A DNA stretch of 9,250 nucleotides from assembly GCA_964653195.1 (NCBI GenBank), contig CAZZCX010000030.1, positions 1-9,250 on the forward strand. Direction: 5' to 3'. Shown in pieces: positions 4,323 through 9,250 of the stretch (the first letter of the stretch is position 1; each line of letters opens with the position of its first letter). Position numbers and translations under genes: made by a program. A model generated the notes under the pieces. The model made no database searches and was not told the origin of the DNA. It worked only from the letters and a program-made list of their open reading frames with translations. The stretch comes from CAYMDS01 sp964653195 (GTDB lineage: Bacteria; Patescibacteriota; Microgenomatia; Levybacterales; UBA12049).

Positions 4323-4880
4323 TTAAATTGATTGAAGAATGAAATATATACCGATAATAAGAAATGTGACACCAGAGAGTTTTGTGACGATTTGTTTGGG
4401 GATTAGAGATAAAAGAAAAGAGCCCGCGTAAATGCTTAATACCGAAAGCAAAAACAAAGCAGAAATTATGCCTATAAAGACATAAATTGGAGGATAATAT
4501 GAGGCAAAAGCAGCTGTTGCAAGTTGCGTTTTATCACCCCATTCGGAAAAAAAAACAAGTATAAATCCAGACATCAGAGGATTTGTCAAAGAACTCTCTT
4601 TATCAGTTGAAATATTTTCAGGTCTTAAAGAAAGAATGGCGAATAATATGAAAAGAATACCTGCTATCAATGTGGTTAAGTTTTCAGGCAGAATAGATTT
4701 GATCAGGGATCCGAAGATAACTGCGGATCCATCTACGATGACGAATGCAGAGATAACTCCCAGCAGTAAATGAAGATGATTTCTTGTTTTATTTGAGAGA
4801 AGTAGGATTGTGAGCTGGCTTTTATCAAGTAGCTCTGCAAATAAAATAGCTAAGAATGGGGTGAAAATAGCATTCAGCAT
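4323..4880 (-). CDS. GDT1/TMEM165 (UPF0016) family cation transporter
   Basis: A 185-residue membrane protein with about six predicted helices in two homologous halves. UPF0016 proteins move Mn2+ and/or Ca2+ across membranes, and each half normally contributes an E-x-G-D-[KR]-[TS] motif to the transport site. The second motif is canonical: E113-W-G-D-K-T118, followed by QLAT. The first reads E16-L-L-D-K-S21, with Leu in place of the usual Gly; the charged residues are kept. The length is normal for bacterial two-repeat members. It starts six bases after the stop of the 79-residue membrane protein and is clearly cotranscribed with it. Export of manganese is the likeliest role by family analogy, but the ion is not shown by the sequence. 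Confidence 0.92.
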   Translation of the reverse strand: MLNAIFTPFLAILFAELLDKSQLTILLLSNKTRNHLHLLLGVISAFVIVDGSAVIFGSLIKSILPENLTTLIAGILFILFAILSLRPENISTDKESSLTNPLMSGFILVFFSEWGDKTQLATAAFASYYPPIYVFIGIISALFLLSVLSIYAGSFLLSLIPKQIVTKLSGVTFLIIGIYFILQSI

Positions 4881-4886
4881 GTAGAC

Positions 4887-5126
4887 TTACTCTGTCTTTT
4901 TTATTTTTTTCAAAATAGATCCTAGAAGAAACATACCGAAGTTTGCTGTCGCAGATTTAGTTTTCATTTCATCCATGACCGTATCAACACTTTGGGAAAG
5001 TTTGGCTTTTGCGTTTCTGAAAGAGAAAAACAAAAATATCAAAAATCCGATACATCCGAGGAAAAACAAAATTCCCAGTAGCAAGAAAATAAGTGCTGCT
5101 AGATAAAAAGCGTTTTGTAAAGCCAT
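4887..5126 (-). CDS. Small membrane protein in a unit with the GDT1-like transporter
   Basis: A 79-residue protein of unknown family. Residues 7-35 are almost wholly hydrophobic, enough for one long or two short helices. Then comes a basic turn (FRNAKAK), an amphipathic region (about 42-58, LSQSVDTVMDEM), a second weaker hydrophobic segment (62-72) and a Lys-rich end. It starts five bases after a TATAAT box, so its mRNA is probably leaderless, and it is followed after six bases by the transporter gene. It may be an accessory protein of the transporter, but only the gene order supports this. Confidence 0.78.
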   Translation of the reverse strand: MALQNAFYLAALIFLLLGILFFLGCIGFLIFLFFSFRNAKAKLSQSVDTVMDEMKTKSATANFGMFLLGSILKKIKKTE

Positions 5127-5131
5127 AATTA

Positions 5132-5137
5132 ATTATA
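5132..5137 (-). promoter_or_regulatory. -10 box of the membrane protein/transporter unit
   Basis: The minus strand reads TATAAT, ending five bases before the ATG at 5126, so transcription should begin at the start codon. The -35 region (TTTAAG at 17 bases) is weak. Confidence 0.55.
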
Positions 5138-5203
5138 GTATGGCGAATCAGTAACTTAAACGCAAGGCTTGTAAAATGAATTTAAAAACTTCAGAATAAT
5201 GAT

Positions 5204-5614
5204 ATGAAGGAGAGAATACTTGGTTATGTGTTGCTTGTGATGGGCATGCTCACAATGGCTTTTTCAGTATATTTTATATACCTAACAATAAGTAACAATA
5301 TAACGCCGTTTAAAGTGTTTCAAGAAAATGAGACAGATAAACCTCAAGTAGAGACAGTGAGCAAAGAACAGCTATCTGACCCAAGAATAATTGCGTCTAT
5401 GCAAAAGGAAATTATAACTGAAGTCTTAGATTCTCAAATAAATAAAACTATGAATTTGGGTACGACACTGGTCTTTGGATATTTTCTTATGCTTTTTGGC
5501 TTTCGGATATCAAGCTTAGGAGTGCAACTCATGAGGCCGATAGAGGTGAAATTGAATGCAAGTAAGCCACCAACAGAGTGTTCTGAAAAAGATTCACCAA
5601 CGAAACTTAGTTGA
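5204..5614 (+). CDS. Two-helix membrane protein, conserved-looking, unknown function
   Basis: A 136-residue protein with an N-terminal helix (about 6-28), a polar central domain of about 55 residues, and a second helix (about 83-105) followed by SSLGVQLMRPIEVKLNAS and a disordered, Pro/Ser-rich tail. The ITPFKVFQ segment after helix 1, and a second helix preceded by QINKTMNLG and followed by LGVQL-RPI-VKL, resemble small CPR membrane proteins I remember, with no assigned role. Both termini are probably on the same side of the membrane. The ATG lies a few bases after an AT-rich -10-like stretch (TTGTAA-17-CAGAAT) and lacks a Shine-Dalgarno. It converges on the anti-sigma gene with a 20-base gap. 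Confidence 0.82.
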   Translation: MKERILGYVLLVMGMLTMAFSVYFIYLTISNNITPFKVFQENETDKPQVETVSKEQLSDPRIIASMQKEIITEVLDSQINKTMNLGTTLVFGYFLMLFGFRISSLGVQLMRPIEVKLNASKPPTECSEKDSPTKLS

Positions 5615-5634
5615 GCTTTACAATTGACTTAACA

Positions 5635-6666
5635 TTATTCTAAATAAATTTCAGTTATAGATGTGGTTGGATTGAGGAGTATCAATTCCTCCTCTTCTCT
5701 TACTTCCGGAGCATCATAGATTTCAGAATTAGGATATGGGCTTAACTTATATTCGGGTACGTATTCTTCGTTTGCTCCTCTATTAACATAGTAATAGCGA
5801 GAGAAAATTTTAAAGTCATTTAAATCAACTGGAGTAGTAAGAAAGAGGCTTTTTATATTTTCTTCTGTTCGTTCTAGGTTTTCGATTATTTCATATTCTA
5901 CGATATGCGAAGCATATCGCTGGTCACCTTCGCCTGTATATTTTTCAGTTTTCAGTAGACGAAAAGTCTGCTTATCAAAAGTAATTATATCCCAGTATTT
6001 ATCTTGGCTTTCTCTGGTATCGTAAATTACATATACATCTTTATCATCCATTTTCCCTTCTTTAGCATCTAACGTTCCATTCAATAGCAGTTTATCAAAA
6101 ACATCTGAAAGATCAACCATGCTTCCCAGTTTTTGGTCTTTCGGAGTAAATTGGTCATAGACATAAATGTCTTTACGAATTACTTTTTCCTGTAAATCAG
6201 TATCCCATCTTATATCAAGATCAAACCACTGCCAGTTTTCTCTATTTGTATCATGGTAAATTACGTAATTACGAAACATAGGAGTATCCATATCTTCCCA
6301 GAGTTCATAAGTAGCCACCTTTTTCCCTTCAAGATATTGTGTTGTTTTTTGATGATAAATAACTCCTGGTTTTAGAAATACATCTCGACTTCTCTGAATA
6401 ATCTCTGCTGCCGAAACTTTTGCGGGATATAACATATCTAGAGGTGTCTTTTTGGAGTTAAGAAAGTTAAGGCTAAACATTATGCCCAGTATGACAATAA
6501 GCATTCCCAATATAAAGAATCGTTTGATTGGATAAAGATTTTTAGCATTATCCTGATTTAATTTATATTTTTGGATTTGCTCACTTAGTATTTCCTTAAA
6601 CTCCGGATCAAGCTTTGCTTTTGGTAGAGCTTTTAACACATTTTCTATTTCATTAATGTTTTTCAT
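5635..6666 (-). CDS. Putative membrane-anchored anti-sigma factor
   Basis: A 343-residue single-pass protein: a 49-residue N-terminal cytoplasmic part rich in charged helices, one transmembrane helix (about 50-69), and a large outside domain of about 270 residues. Its start overlaps the end of the ECF sigma-factor gene by four bases (ATGA), the usual arrangement for a sigma/anti-sigma pair. That context is the main support. The cytoplasmic part lacks the His-x3-Cys-x2-Cys zinc motif of ZAS-type anti-sigma factors. The outside domain begins with SAAEIIQRSRDVFLKPGVIY and alternates short strands, with similarity in style to LolA/RseB-like domains. That is a guess from pattern. The tail (310-343) is acidic and low-complexity. 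No lipobox or protease domain is visible. It probably holds the sigma factor at the membrane until an envelope signal arrives. Confidence 0.82.
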   Translation of the reverse strand: MKNINEIENVLKALPKAKLDPEFKEILSEQIQKYKLNQDNAKNLYPIKRFFILGMLIVILGIMFSLNFLNSKKTPLDMLYPAKVSAAEIIQRSRDVFLKPGVIYHQKTTQYLEGKKVATYELWEDMDTPMFRNYVIYHDTNRENWQWFDLDIRWDTDLQEKVIRKDIYVYDQFTPKDQKLGSMVDLSDVFDKLLLNGTLDAKEGKMDDKDVYVIYDTRESQDKYWDIITFDKQTFRLLKTEKYTGEGDQRYASHIVEYEIIENLERTEENIKSLFLTTPVDLNDFKIFSRYYYVNRGANEEYVPEYKLSPYPNSEIYDAPEVREEEELILLNPTTSITEIYLE

Positions 6667-7136
6667 ACATTCAATTTTTTTCTTATAGATTCCAAGCCAC
6701 GGGATAGCAAAGCTTTAACTGCAGCTTCGGATTTTTCCAATATTTGAGATATGGTTTTGATATCCAGATCTTGCTGATAACGAAGGATGATTGCCTCACG
6801 CTGATCGTAGGGTAGATTTTCAACCTCAGTATAAACCAACCCAAGTTCAGCTTGCTGCTCGATATCATACTTAGATTCAGGTTCAAATCCTGACGAAAGT
6901 AATGTATCAAAGCTGATAGCAGGTTTCTTTGCGCGAAAATAATCGATAAGAAGATTTCTACAAATTGCATATAGATAGGCTTTCGGAAATTCTTTGGTAA
7001 GCCCATTTTGACGCACGAAACGTAAAAATGCTTCAGCCGTAAGATCTTCAGCTTCCTTTTTATCTCGTATACGCCAATAGCAATAATTATAAATAGAATC
7101 GGCATATTCCTCATAAAATTTGGTGAGAGTGTCCAT
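6663..7136 (-). CDS. ECF-type RNA polymerase sigma factor (sigma-70 family)
   Basis: A 157-residue protein containing only regions 2 and 4, typical of group 4 (ECF) sigma factors. Region 2 (about 8-70) shows YADSIYNYCYWRIRDKKEAEDLTAEAFLRF, split here as the core-binding and -10-recognition helices, then KAYLYAICRNLLIDYFR. A linker (71-98) follows. Region 4 (about 100-155) has LPYDQREAIILRY, then the -35-binding helix-turn-helix, DIKTISQILEKSEAAVKAL. The first gene of a two-gene operon, it overlaps its putative anti-sigma factor by ATGA. The ATG is eight bases after TATACT, with no Shine-Dalgarno. I see no typical GAAC-type ECF -35 box upstream, so autoregulation is not evident. The target genes are unknown. 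Confidence 0.95.
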   Translation of the reverse strand: MDTLTKFYEEYADSIYNYCYWRIRDKKEAEDLTAEAFLRFVRQNGLTKEFPKAYLYAICRNLLIDYFRAKKPAISFDTLLSSGFEPESKYDIEQQAELGLVYTEVENLPYDQREAIILRYQQDLDIKTISQILEKSEAAVKALLSRGLESIRKKLNV

Positions 7137-7144
7137 ACTCTATA

Positions 7145-7150
7145 AGTATA
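7145..7150 (-). promoter_or_regulatory. -10 box of the sigma/anti-sigma operon
   Basis: The minus strand reads TATACT, ending eight bases before the ATG at 7136, again a leaderless-type arrangement. The upstream sequence (GCTCCCCGTTCGTTA) has no good TTGACA. Confidence 0.45.
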
Positions 7151-7200
7151 TAACGAACGGGGAGCTAAAAAGTATCGCTGAATTTACTGCTTTTAATAAA

Positions 7201-7268
7201 AGCTCATGATATTAATTGTTAAATAATCGTTGTCTGATTTTTAATCTAAGCTTAGATATCTTTGAGCT
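7201..7268. repeat. Nested inverted repeat upstream of the sigma operon
   Basis: AGCTCA-T-GATAT (7201-7212) is complementary to ATATC-TT-TGAGCT (7256-7268), giving 11 pairs around a small internal loop. Between and overlapping the arms is a perfect 14-bp palindrome, ATCTAAG-CTTAGAT (7244-7257). It lies about 50 bases upstream of the sigma -10 box, a plausible operator position, but AT-rich DNA gives such patterns by chance more often. Confidence 0.4.
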
Positions 7269-7375
7269 ATTTAAGTTGAACATTTTCCTTGAGGTTAAAT
7301 TTTCACATACAAGTTAAACGAAAAAAAATAAGGCTAAAACTAAACAAAATCTTGATAGGTATCGTGTTAAGTATG

Positions 7376-7397
7376 ATATTGAATAACTTTTCAATAT
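7376..7397. repeat. Perfect 8-6-8 inverted repeat
   Basis: ATATTGAA-TAACTT-TTCAATAT can form an AT-only hairpin. On the minus strand it starts five bases after the stop of the 23-codon ORF (7402). It lacks a GC core and a T-run, so it is a poor terminator. Confidence 0.4.
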
Positions 7398-7401
7398 TCC
7401 A

Positions 7402-7473
7402 TCATCTTATGCTTATAGAGATGAATTTTAATTTGGTAGATAATGCGAAATAATAGTTGATTGTGAAAAACAT
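7402..7473 (-). CDS. Possible 23-residue small protein with strong ribosome-binding site
   Basis: A short minus-strand ORF, MFFTINYYFALSTKLKFISISIR, which could be an aromatic, hydrophobic-then-basic peptide. Its ATG is preceded by GAGGAGG (7488-7482) at an eight-base spacing, a near-perfect Shine-Dalgarno in a window where nearly all other genes lack one. The ORF is too short to judge by codon use, and no family is recognisable. It could be a leader peptide, a small membrane peptide, or chance. A 9-bp inverted repeat lies 13 bases upstream of the Shine-Dalgarno. Confidence 0.35.
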   Translation of the reverse strand: MFFTINYYFALSTKLKFISISIR

Positions 7474-7501
7474 GGAAGTTGCCTCCTCATTTATGATAAT
7501 A

Positions 7502-7556
7502 ATTCGTCTTTTTTATATCTTTAGTTAAGGCCTTCAGTGTAAATCACAAGACGAAT
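7502..7556 (-). repeat. 9-bp inverted repeat enclosing 37 bases, upstream of the small ORF
   Basis: ATTCGTCTT (7502-7510) and AAGACGAAT (7548-7556) are perfectly complementary. On the minus strand this would be a closing stem with an internal domain that includes the palindrome AAGGCCTT, ending 13 bases before the GAGGAGG site. The layout is like a leader RNA closed by a basal stem. It matches no riboswitch I know. Confidence 0.4.
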
Positions 7557-7799
7557 AGAAATAAAACAATTAATATAAGTATATACTGAAAAAATTGCAA
7601 TTATAGAGGGTACGAAATCCAAAAACATGAGAAAGTTATTTAGTCTTTTTTCGATTTATCCCTTTTATATATGTTTGAAAAGCATAAGCTGCTTTACTTA
7701 TATTTTTGTTCTGGTTTCCCTGCTACAAAATAAGTTGAGCTATATAAGGTAGGTTATATTTATTTCGATAAAGTTAGAAGGTTTAATATAGCATTACAC

Positions 7800-8429
7800 T
7801 TACCTAGTCTTTAATTCTGTTTTGTAACCGGGGTTAGATTGTGGTCTTAATGCATTAGGATATTGTATGTCAGTTTTTACGTCATGAGACACTTTTTTAA
7901 AAAATGAAAACACGTTATATGGTTTAGAAATGTGATGGAGAATATATGGACGAGAAAAAGAATTGTTTCTGGAAAAGCTTACTCTTCCGGTATCTATATA
8001 TATACTGCCACTCTCGTCGCCAAAAAGTTTATCCATTAACCCCACATTAACTTCTGCGCTTTGAATTTTGTCAAAATCAATAATTTGAAAATCTCTTCCT
8101 ATAACGCCGTTTTGCATGAGAACTCTTTTATCGGTTATAACATAATAGACATTATTATATTCAAAAAGTCGATAAAGAGGAGACATCATGGCGCTTATAC
8201 CCAATACAGCAAAAGGTATCATAAAAAGAAGGTTTATGCTCAGTGGTTGACTACCAACAAGACGTGATGACAAATTGAAAAAAGTAGAATAATAAGACCA
8301 TACAATGGAAAGAATAAATATACCGATGGGAATAGAGCTAAAAGATATAGCGAAGAAAGGTGCAAGTCGTGGCTTACCCTCCCATAGAACTTTTTCATTG
8401 TCGTTCAAAATTTGAATATAGTCCTTCAT
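7800..8429 (-). CDS. PH domain-containing membrane protein (bPH2/YdbT-like)
   Basis: A 209-residue membrane protein. Residues 8-20 carry NDNEKVLWEGKPR, the usual lead-in of this group. Two transmembrane helices follow (about 24-46 and 64-84), then a bacterial PH domain (about 90-180) opened by YYVITDKRVLMQNGVIGR and continuing with the typical D-F-D-K-I-Q-S-A-E-V strand and a GSIYIDTG turn. The last 25 residues are polar and probably disordered. Proteins of this type are common, but their ligand and role are generally unknown. The ATG is 11 bases after TAGAAT, with no Shine-Dalgarno. It stands alone: the flanking gaps are 663 and 176 bases. Confidence 0.92.
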   Translation of the reverse strand: MKDYIQILNDNEKVLWEGKPRLAPFFAISFSSIPIGIFILSIVWSYYSTFFNLSSRLVGSQPLSINLLFMIPFAVLGISAMMSPLYRLFEYNNVYYVITDKRVLMQNGVIGRDFQIIDFDKIQSAEVNVGLMDKLFGDESGSIYIDTGRVSFSRNNSFSRPYILHHISKPYNVFSFFKKVSHDVKTDIQYPNALRPQSNPGYKTELKTR

Positions 8430-8605
8430 AAGATATAATTATTCTAGATCATGCCATGTACAATTACAAACACCTTACTCCTAATTTAGGTAAATAAACC
8501 AACCATGTTTATATTTAGTAGTGGTTAAGGTTTTTAGTTAACGCAAAAATAATTAGAAAGTGTAATTCCGATAGGTATAATTATCGTAAATCTTTAATCT
8601 CGAAG

Positions 8606-9001
8606 TTAAAAAATTTTTACAAATTCCGAAACGGTAGGATAGAGTTTCTCTCTTAAAGCCTCTTTTTTGGTAAAGAATTTTAACTCAATACACTCATCAG
8701 ACGGACGAAAGTTAAGATTTTTGACTTTTACTTTATATATTAAATTGGCTTTCCATATTCCTTTATTGTCAATCGCAGTTACGAAATAATCAGGTTTGAT
8801 ATTTACCAGTGTTACTTCAAGTCCAGCTTCTTCTTTAAGCTCTCTGACCAGGCAATCATAAGGATTTTCGCCATATTCCAGTCCTCCACCGAGTAATTCC
8901 CATATACCGTTTTCTTCAAGTGTTAATAGAAAGCGGTTTATATCATCAAGGATAAGCGCCTTTATACTTATTCGATAATAATTTTTATTAACTTCATTCA
9001 T
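8606..9001 (-). CDS. Nudix hydrolase (second copy)
   Basis: A 131-residue Nudix hydrolase. The box fits GX5EX7REUXEEXGU at residues 39-61: G39, E45, R53-E54, E57-E58, G60-L61, so all metal-binding positions are kept. The domain starts with YYRISIKALILDD and has WELLGGGLEYGE before the box, which is typical of small MutT-like NTP/NDP-derivative pyrophosphatases. The substrate cannot be deduced. It has little similarity to the other Nudix protein (938-1354) outside the box. The ATG stands five bases after TAAAAT, leaderless in style. It lies on the same strand as the GIY-YIG gene fragment, 119 bases downstream of it. Confidence 0.93.
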   Translation of the reverse strand: MNEVNKNYYRISIKALILDDINRFLLTLEENGIWELLGGGLEYGENPYDCLVRELKEEAGLEVTLVNIKPDYFVTAIDNKGIWKANLIYKVKVKNLNFRPSDECIELKFFTKKEALREKLYPTVSEFVKIF

Positions 9002-9006
9002 GTGTT

Positions 9007-9012
9007 ATTTTA
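9007..9012 (-). promoter_or_regulatory. -10 box of the second Nudix gene
   Basis: The minus strand reads TAAAAT, ending five bases before the ATG at 9001. No clear -35 box. Confidence 0.45.
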
Positions 9013-9047
9013 TGGATTTTCGATAGGGGTAGCTTTTCATGTGTAAA

Positions 9048-9131
9048 TTATATCAATTTATGTTTTTTTATAAACGCCCTCCCCGAACCGGATTTAAGAT
9101 ATTTTTCAAAATTGAAATAATTATTTGATAT
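9048..9131 (-). pseudogene. Remnant of a second GIY-YIG nuclease C-terminus
   Basis: A minus-strand frame with no start codon reads NFEKYLKSGSGRAFIKKH before TAA at 9050-9048. FEKYLKSGSGRAF is, from memory, the ending of one common type of bacterial GIY-YIG endonuclease. It lies immediately downstream of, and in a different frame from, the partial GIY-YIG gene, whose own ending (YFKTTKGRTTL) is of another type. It is too short to be a gene and looks like what is left of one. The upstream stop is at 9134-9132. Confidence 0.5.
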
Positions 9132-9250
9132 TCACTAAATAATCTTTCAACATATATCGTAATGTAGTCCTTCCTTTAGTTGTCTTGAAGTATATTTCTC
9201 TTCTTTTAGCATCTTTCTCACTACGATATGCTTCATAGTGAATAAGTTCA
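9121..9250 (-). CDS. GIY-YIG endonuclease family protein, C-terminal 42 residues (5' end outside the window)
   Basis: The visible end reads ELIHYEAYRSEKDAKRREIY, then FKTTKGRTTLRYMLKDYL and a short tail to TAA at 9123-9121. The LIHYEAY strand, the basic K-x-AKRREIYFKTTKGR helix containing the metal-binding Glu, and the final LR-ML helix are typical of the end of small (about 80-95 residues) single-domain GIY-YIG proteins of the YhbQ/UPF0213 type. The catalytic GIY and YIG strands must lie beyond 9250. Such genes are numerous and mobile in CPR genomes. Expected activity is cutting of DNA, but no target can be told. Confidence 0.82.
   Translation of the reverse strand, partial: ELIHYEAYRSEKDAKRREIYFKTTKGRTTLRYMLKDYLVNIK

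Larger units (their letters stand above)
7137..7799. other. 663-base AT-rich gene-poor region upstream of the sigma operon
   Basis: No long reading frame on either strand. It holds the sigma-gene -10 box (7145-7150, minus), a nested inverted repeat (7201-7268), an 8-6-8 inverted repeat (7376-7397), a 23-codon minus-strand ORF with a strong Shine-Dalgarno (7402-7473), and a 9-bp inverted repeat enclosing 37 bases (7502-7556). From 7557 to 7799 I see nothing I can name. It is by far the longest gap here, and out of keeping with otherwise tight packing. Confidence 0.7.

Noticed and set aside
6683..7114. Minus-strand ORF of 143 codons overlapping the sigma gene
   Set aside because: Alternate frame of the ECF sigma-factor gene, which has clear region 2 and region 4 motifs; the alternate product has none.
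8061..8267. Plus-strand ORF of 68 codons
   Set aside because: Antisense to the PH-domain gene, with no motif or promoter of its own.

Overview
The window looks like a stretch of an AT-rich bacterial chromosome, most plausibly from the Candidate Phyla Radiation (Patescibacteria). This is inferred from style rather than from a marker gene. The genes are short and tightly packed. There are many small membrane proteins of unknown function. Most start codons lack a Shine-Dalgarno sequence and instead sit 5-11 bases after a TATAAT-like -10 box, which suggests leaderless or nearly leaderless mRNAs. TGA is used as a stop (both a Nudix gene and the sigma-factor gene end in TGA), so the recoded CPR lineages are unlikely.

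Layout. (1) 1-2970 is a tRNA-rich stretch: tRNA-Ser(GGA), tRNA-Arg(CCG), and the pair tRNA-Ser(CGA)/tRNA-Arg(GCG) on the minus strand, and tRNA-Ser(TGA) on the plus strand. Between them lie an endonuclease/exonuclease/phosphatase-family gene whose 5' end carries a one-base frameshift, a Nudix hydrolase, a two-helix membrane protein and a 72-residue membrane protein. A perfect 55-bp repeat lies at the 3' ends of two of the tRNA-Ser genes. (2) 3069-5126 holds a DUF1003-like membrane protein, a small heat shock protein (HSP20) with its own terminator, Shine-Dalgarno site, leader hairpin and a CIRCE-like operator overlapping a sigma-70-type promoter, and then a two-gene unit made of a 79-residue membrane protein and a GDT1/TMEM165-type cation transporter. 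(3) 5204-7136 holds a two-helix membrane protein convergent with an ECF sigma factor/putative anti-sigma operon whose genes overlap by ATGA. (4) 7137-7799 has no long gene. It is AT-rich, contains several inverted repeats, and carries a 23-codon ORF behind the second clear Shine-Dalgarno sequence seen. (5) 7800-9250 holds a PH-domain membrane protein, a second Nudix hydrolase and the 3' end of a GIY-YIG nuclease gene, followed by a remnant of a second GIY-YIG tail.

How the parts fit. Two stress-type regulatory units are visible: hsp20, probably repressed by HrcA through CIRCE, and the sigma/anti-sigma pair, which probably senses something at the membrane. Two Nudix enzymes and one EEP-family enzyme suggest nucleotide or nucleic-acid housekeeping. 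Nothing in the window is clearly a novel multi-gene system. The best leads are the tRNA-associated repeat and its possible link to GIY-YIG gene tails, the CIRCE-controlled hsp20 leader, and the structured sigma-factor upstream region with its small ORF.
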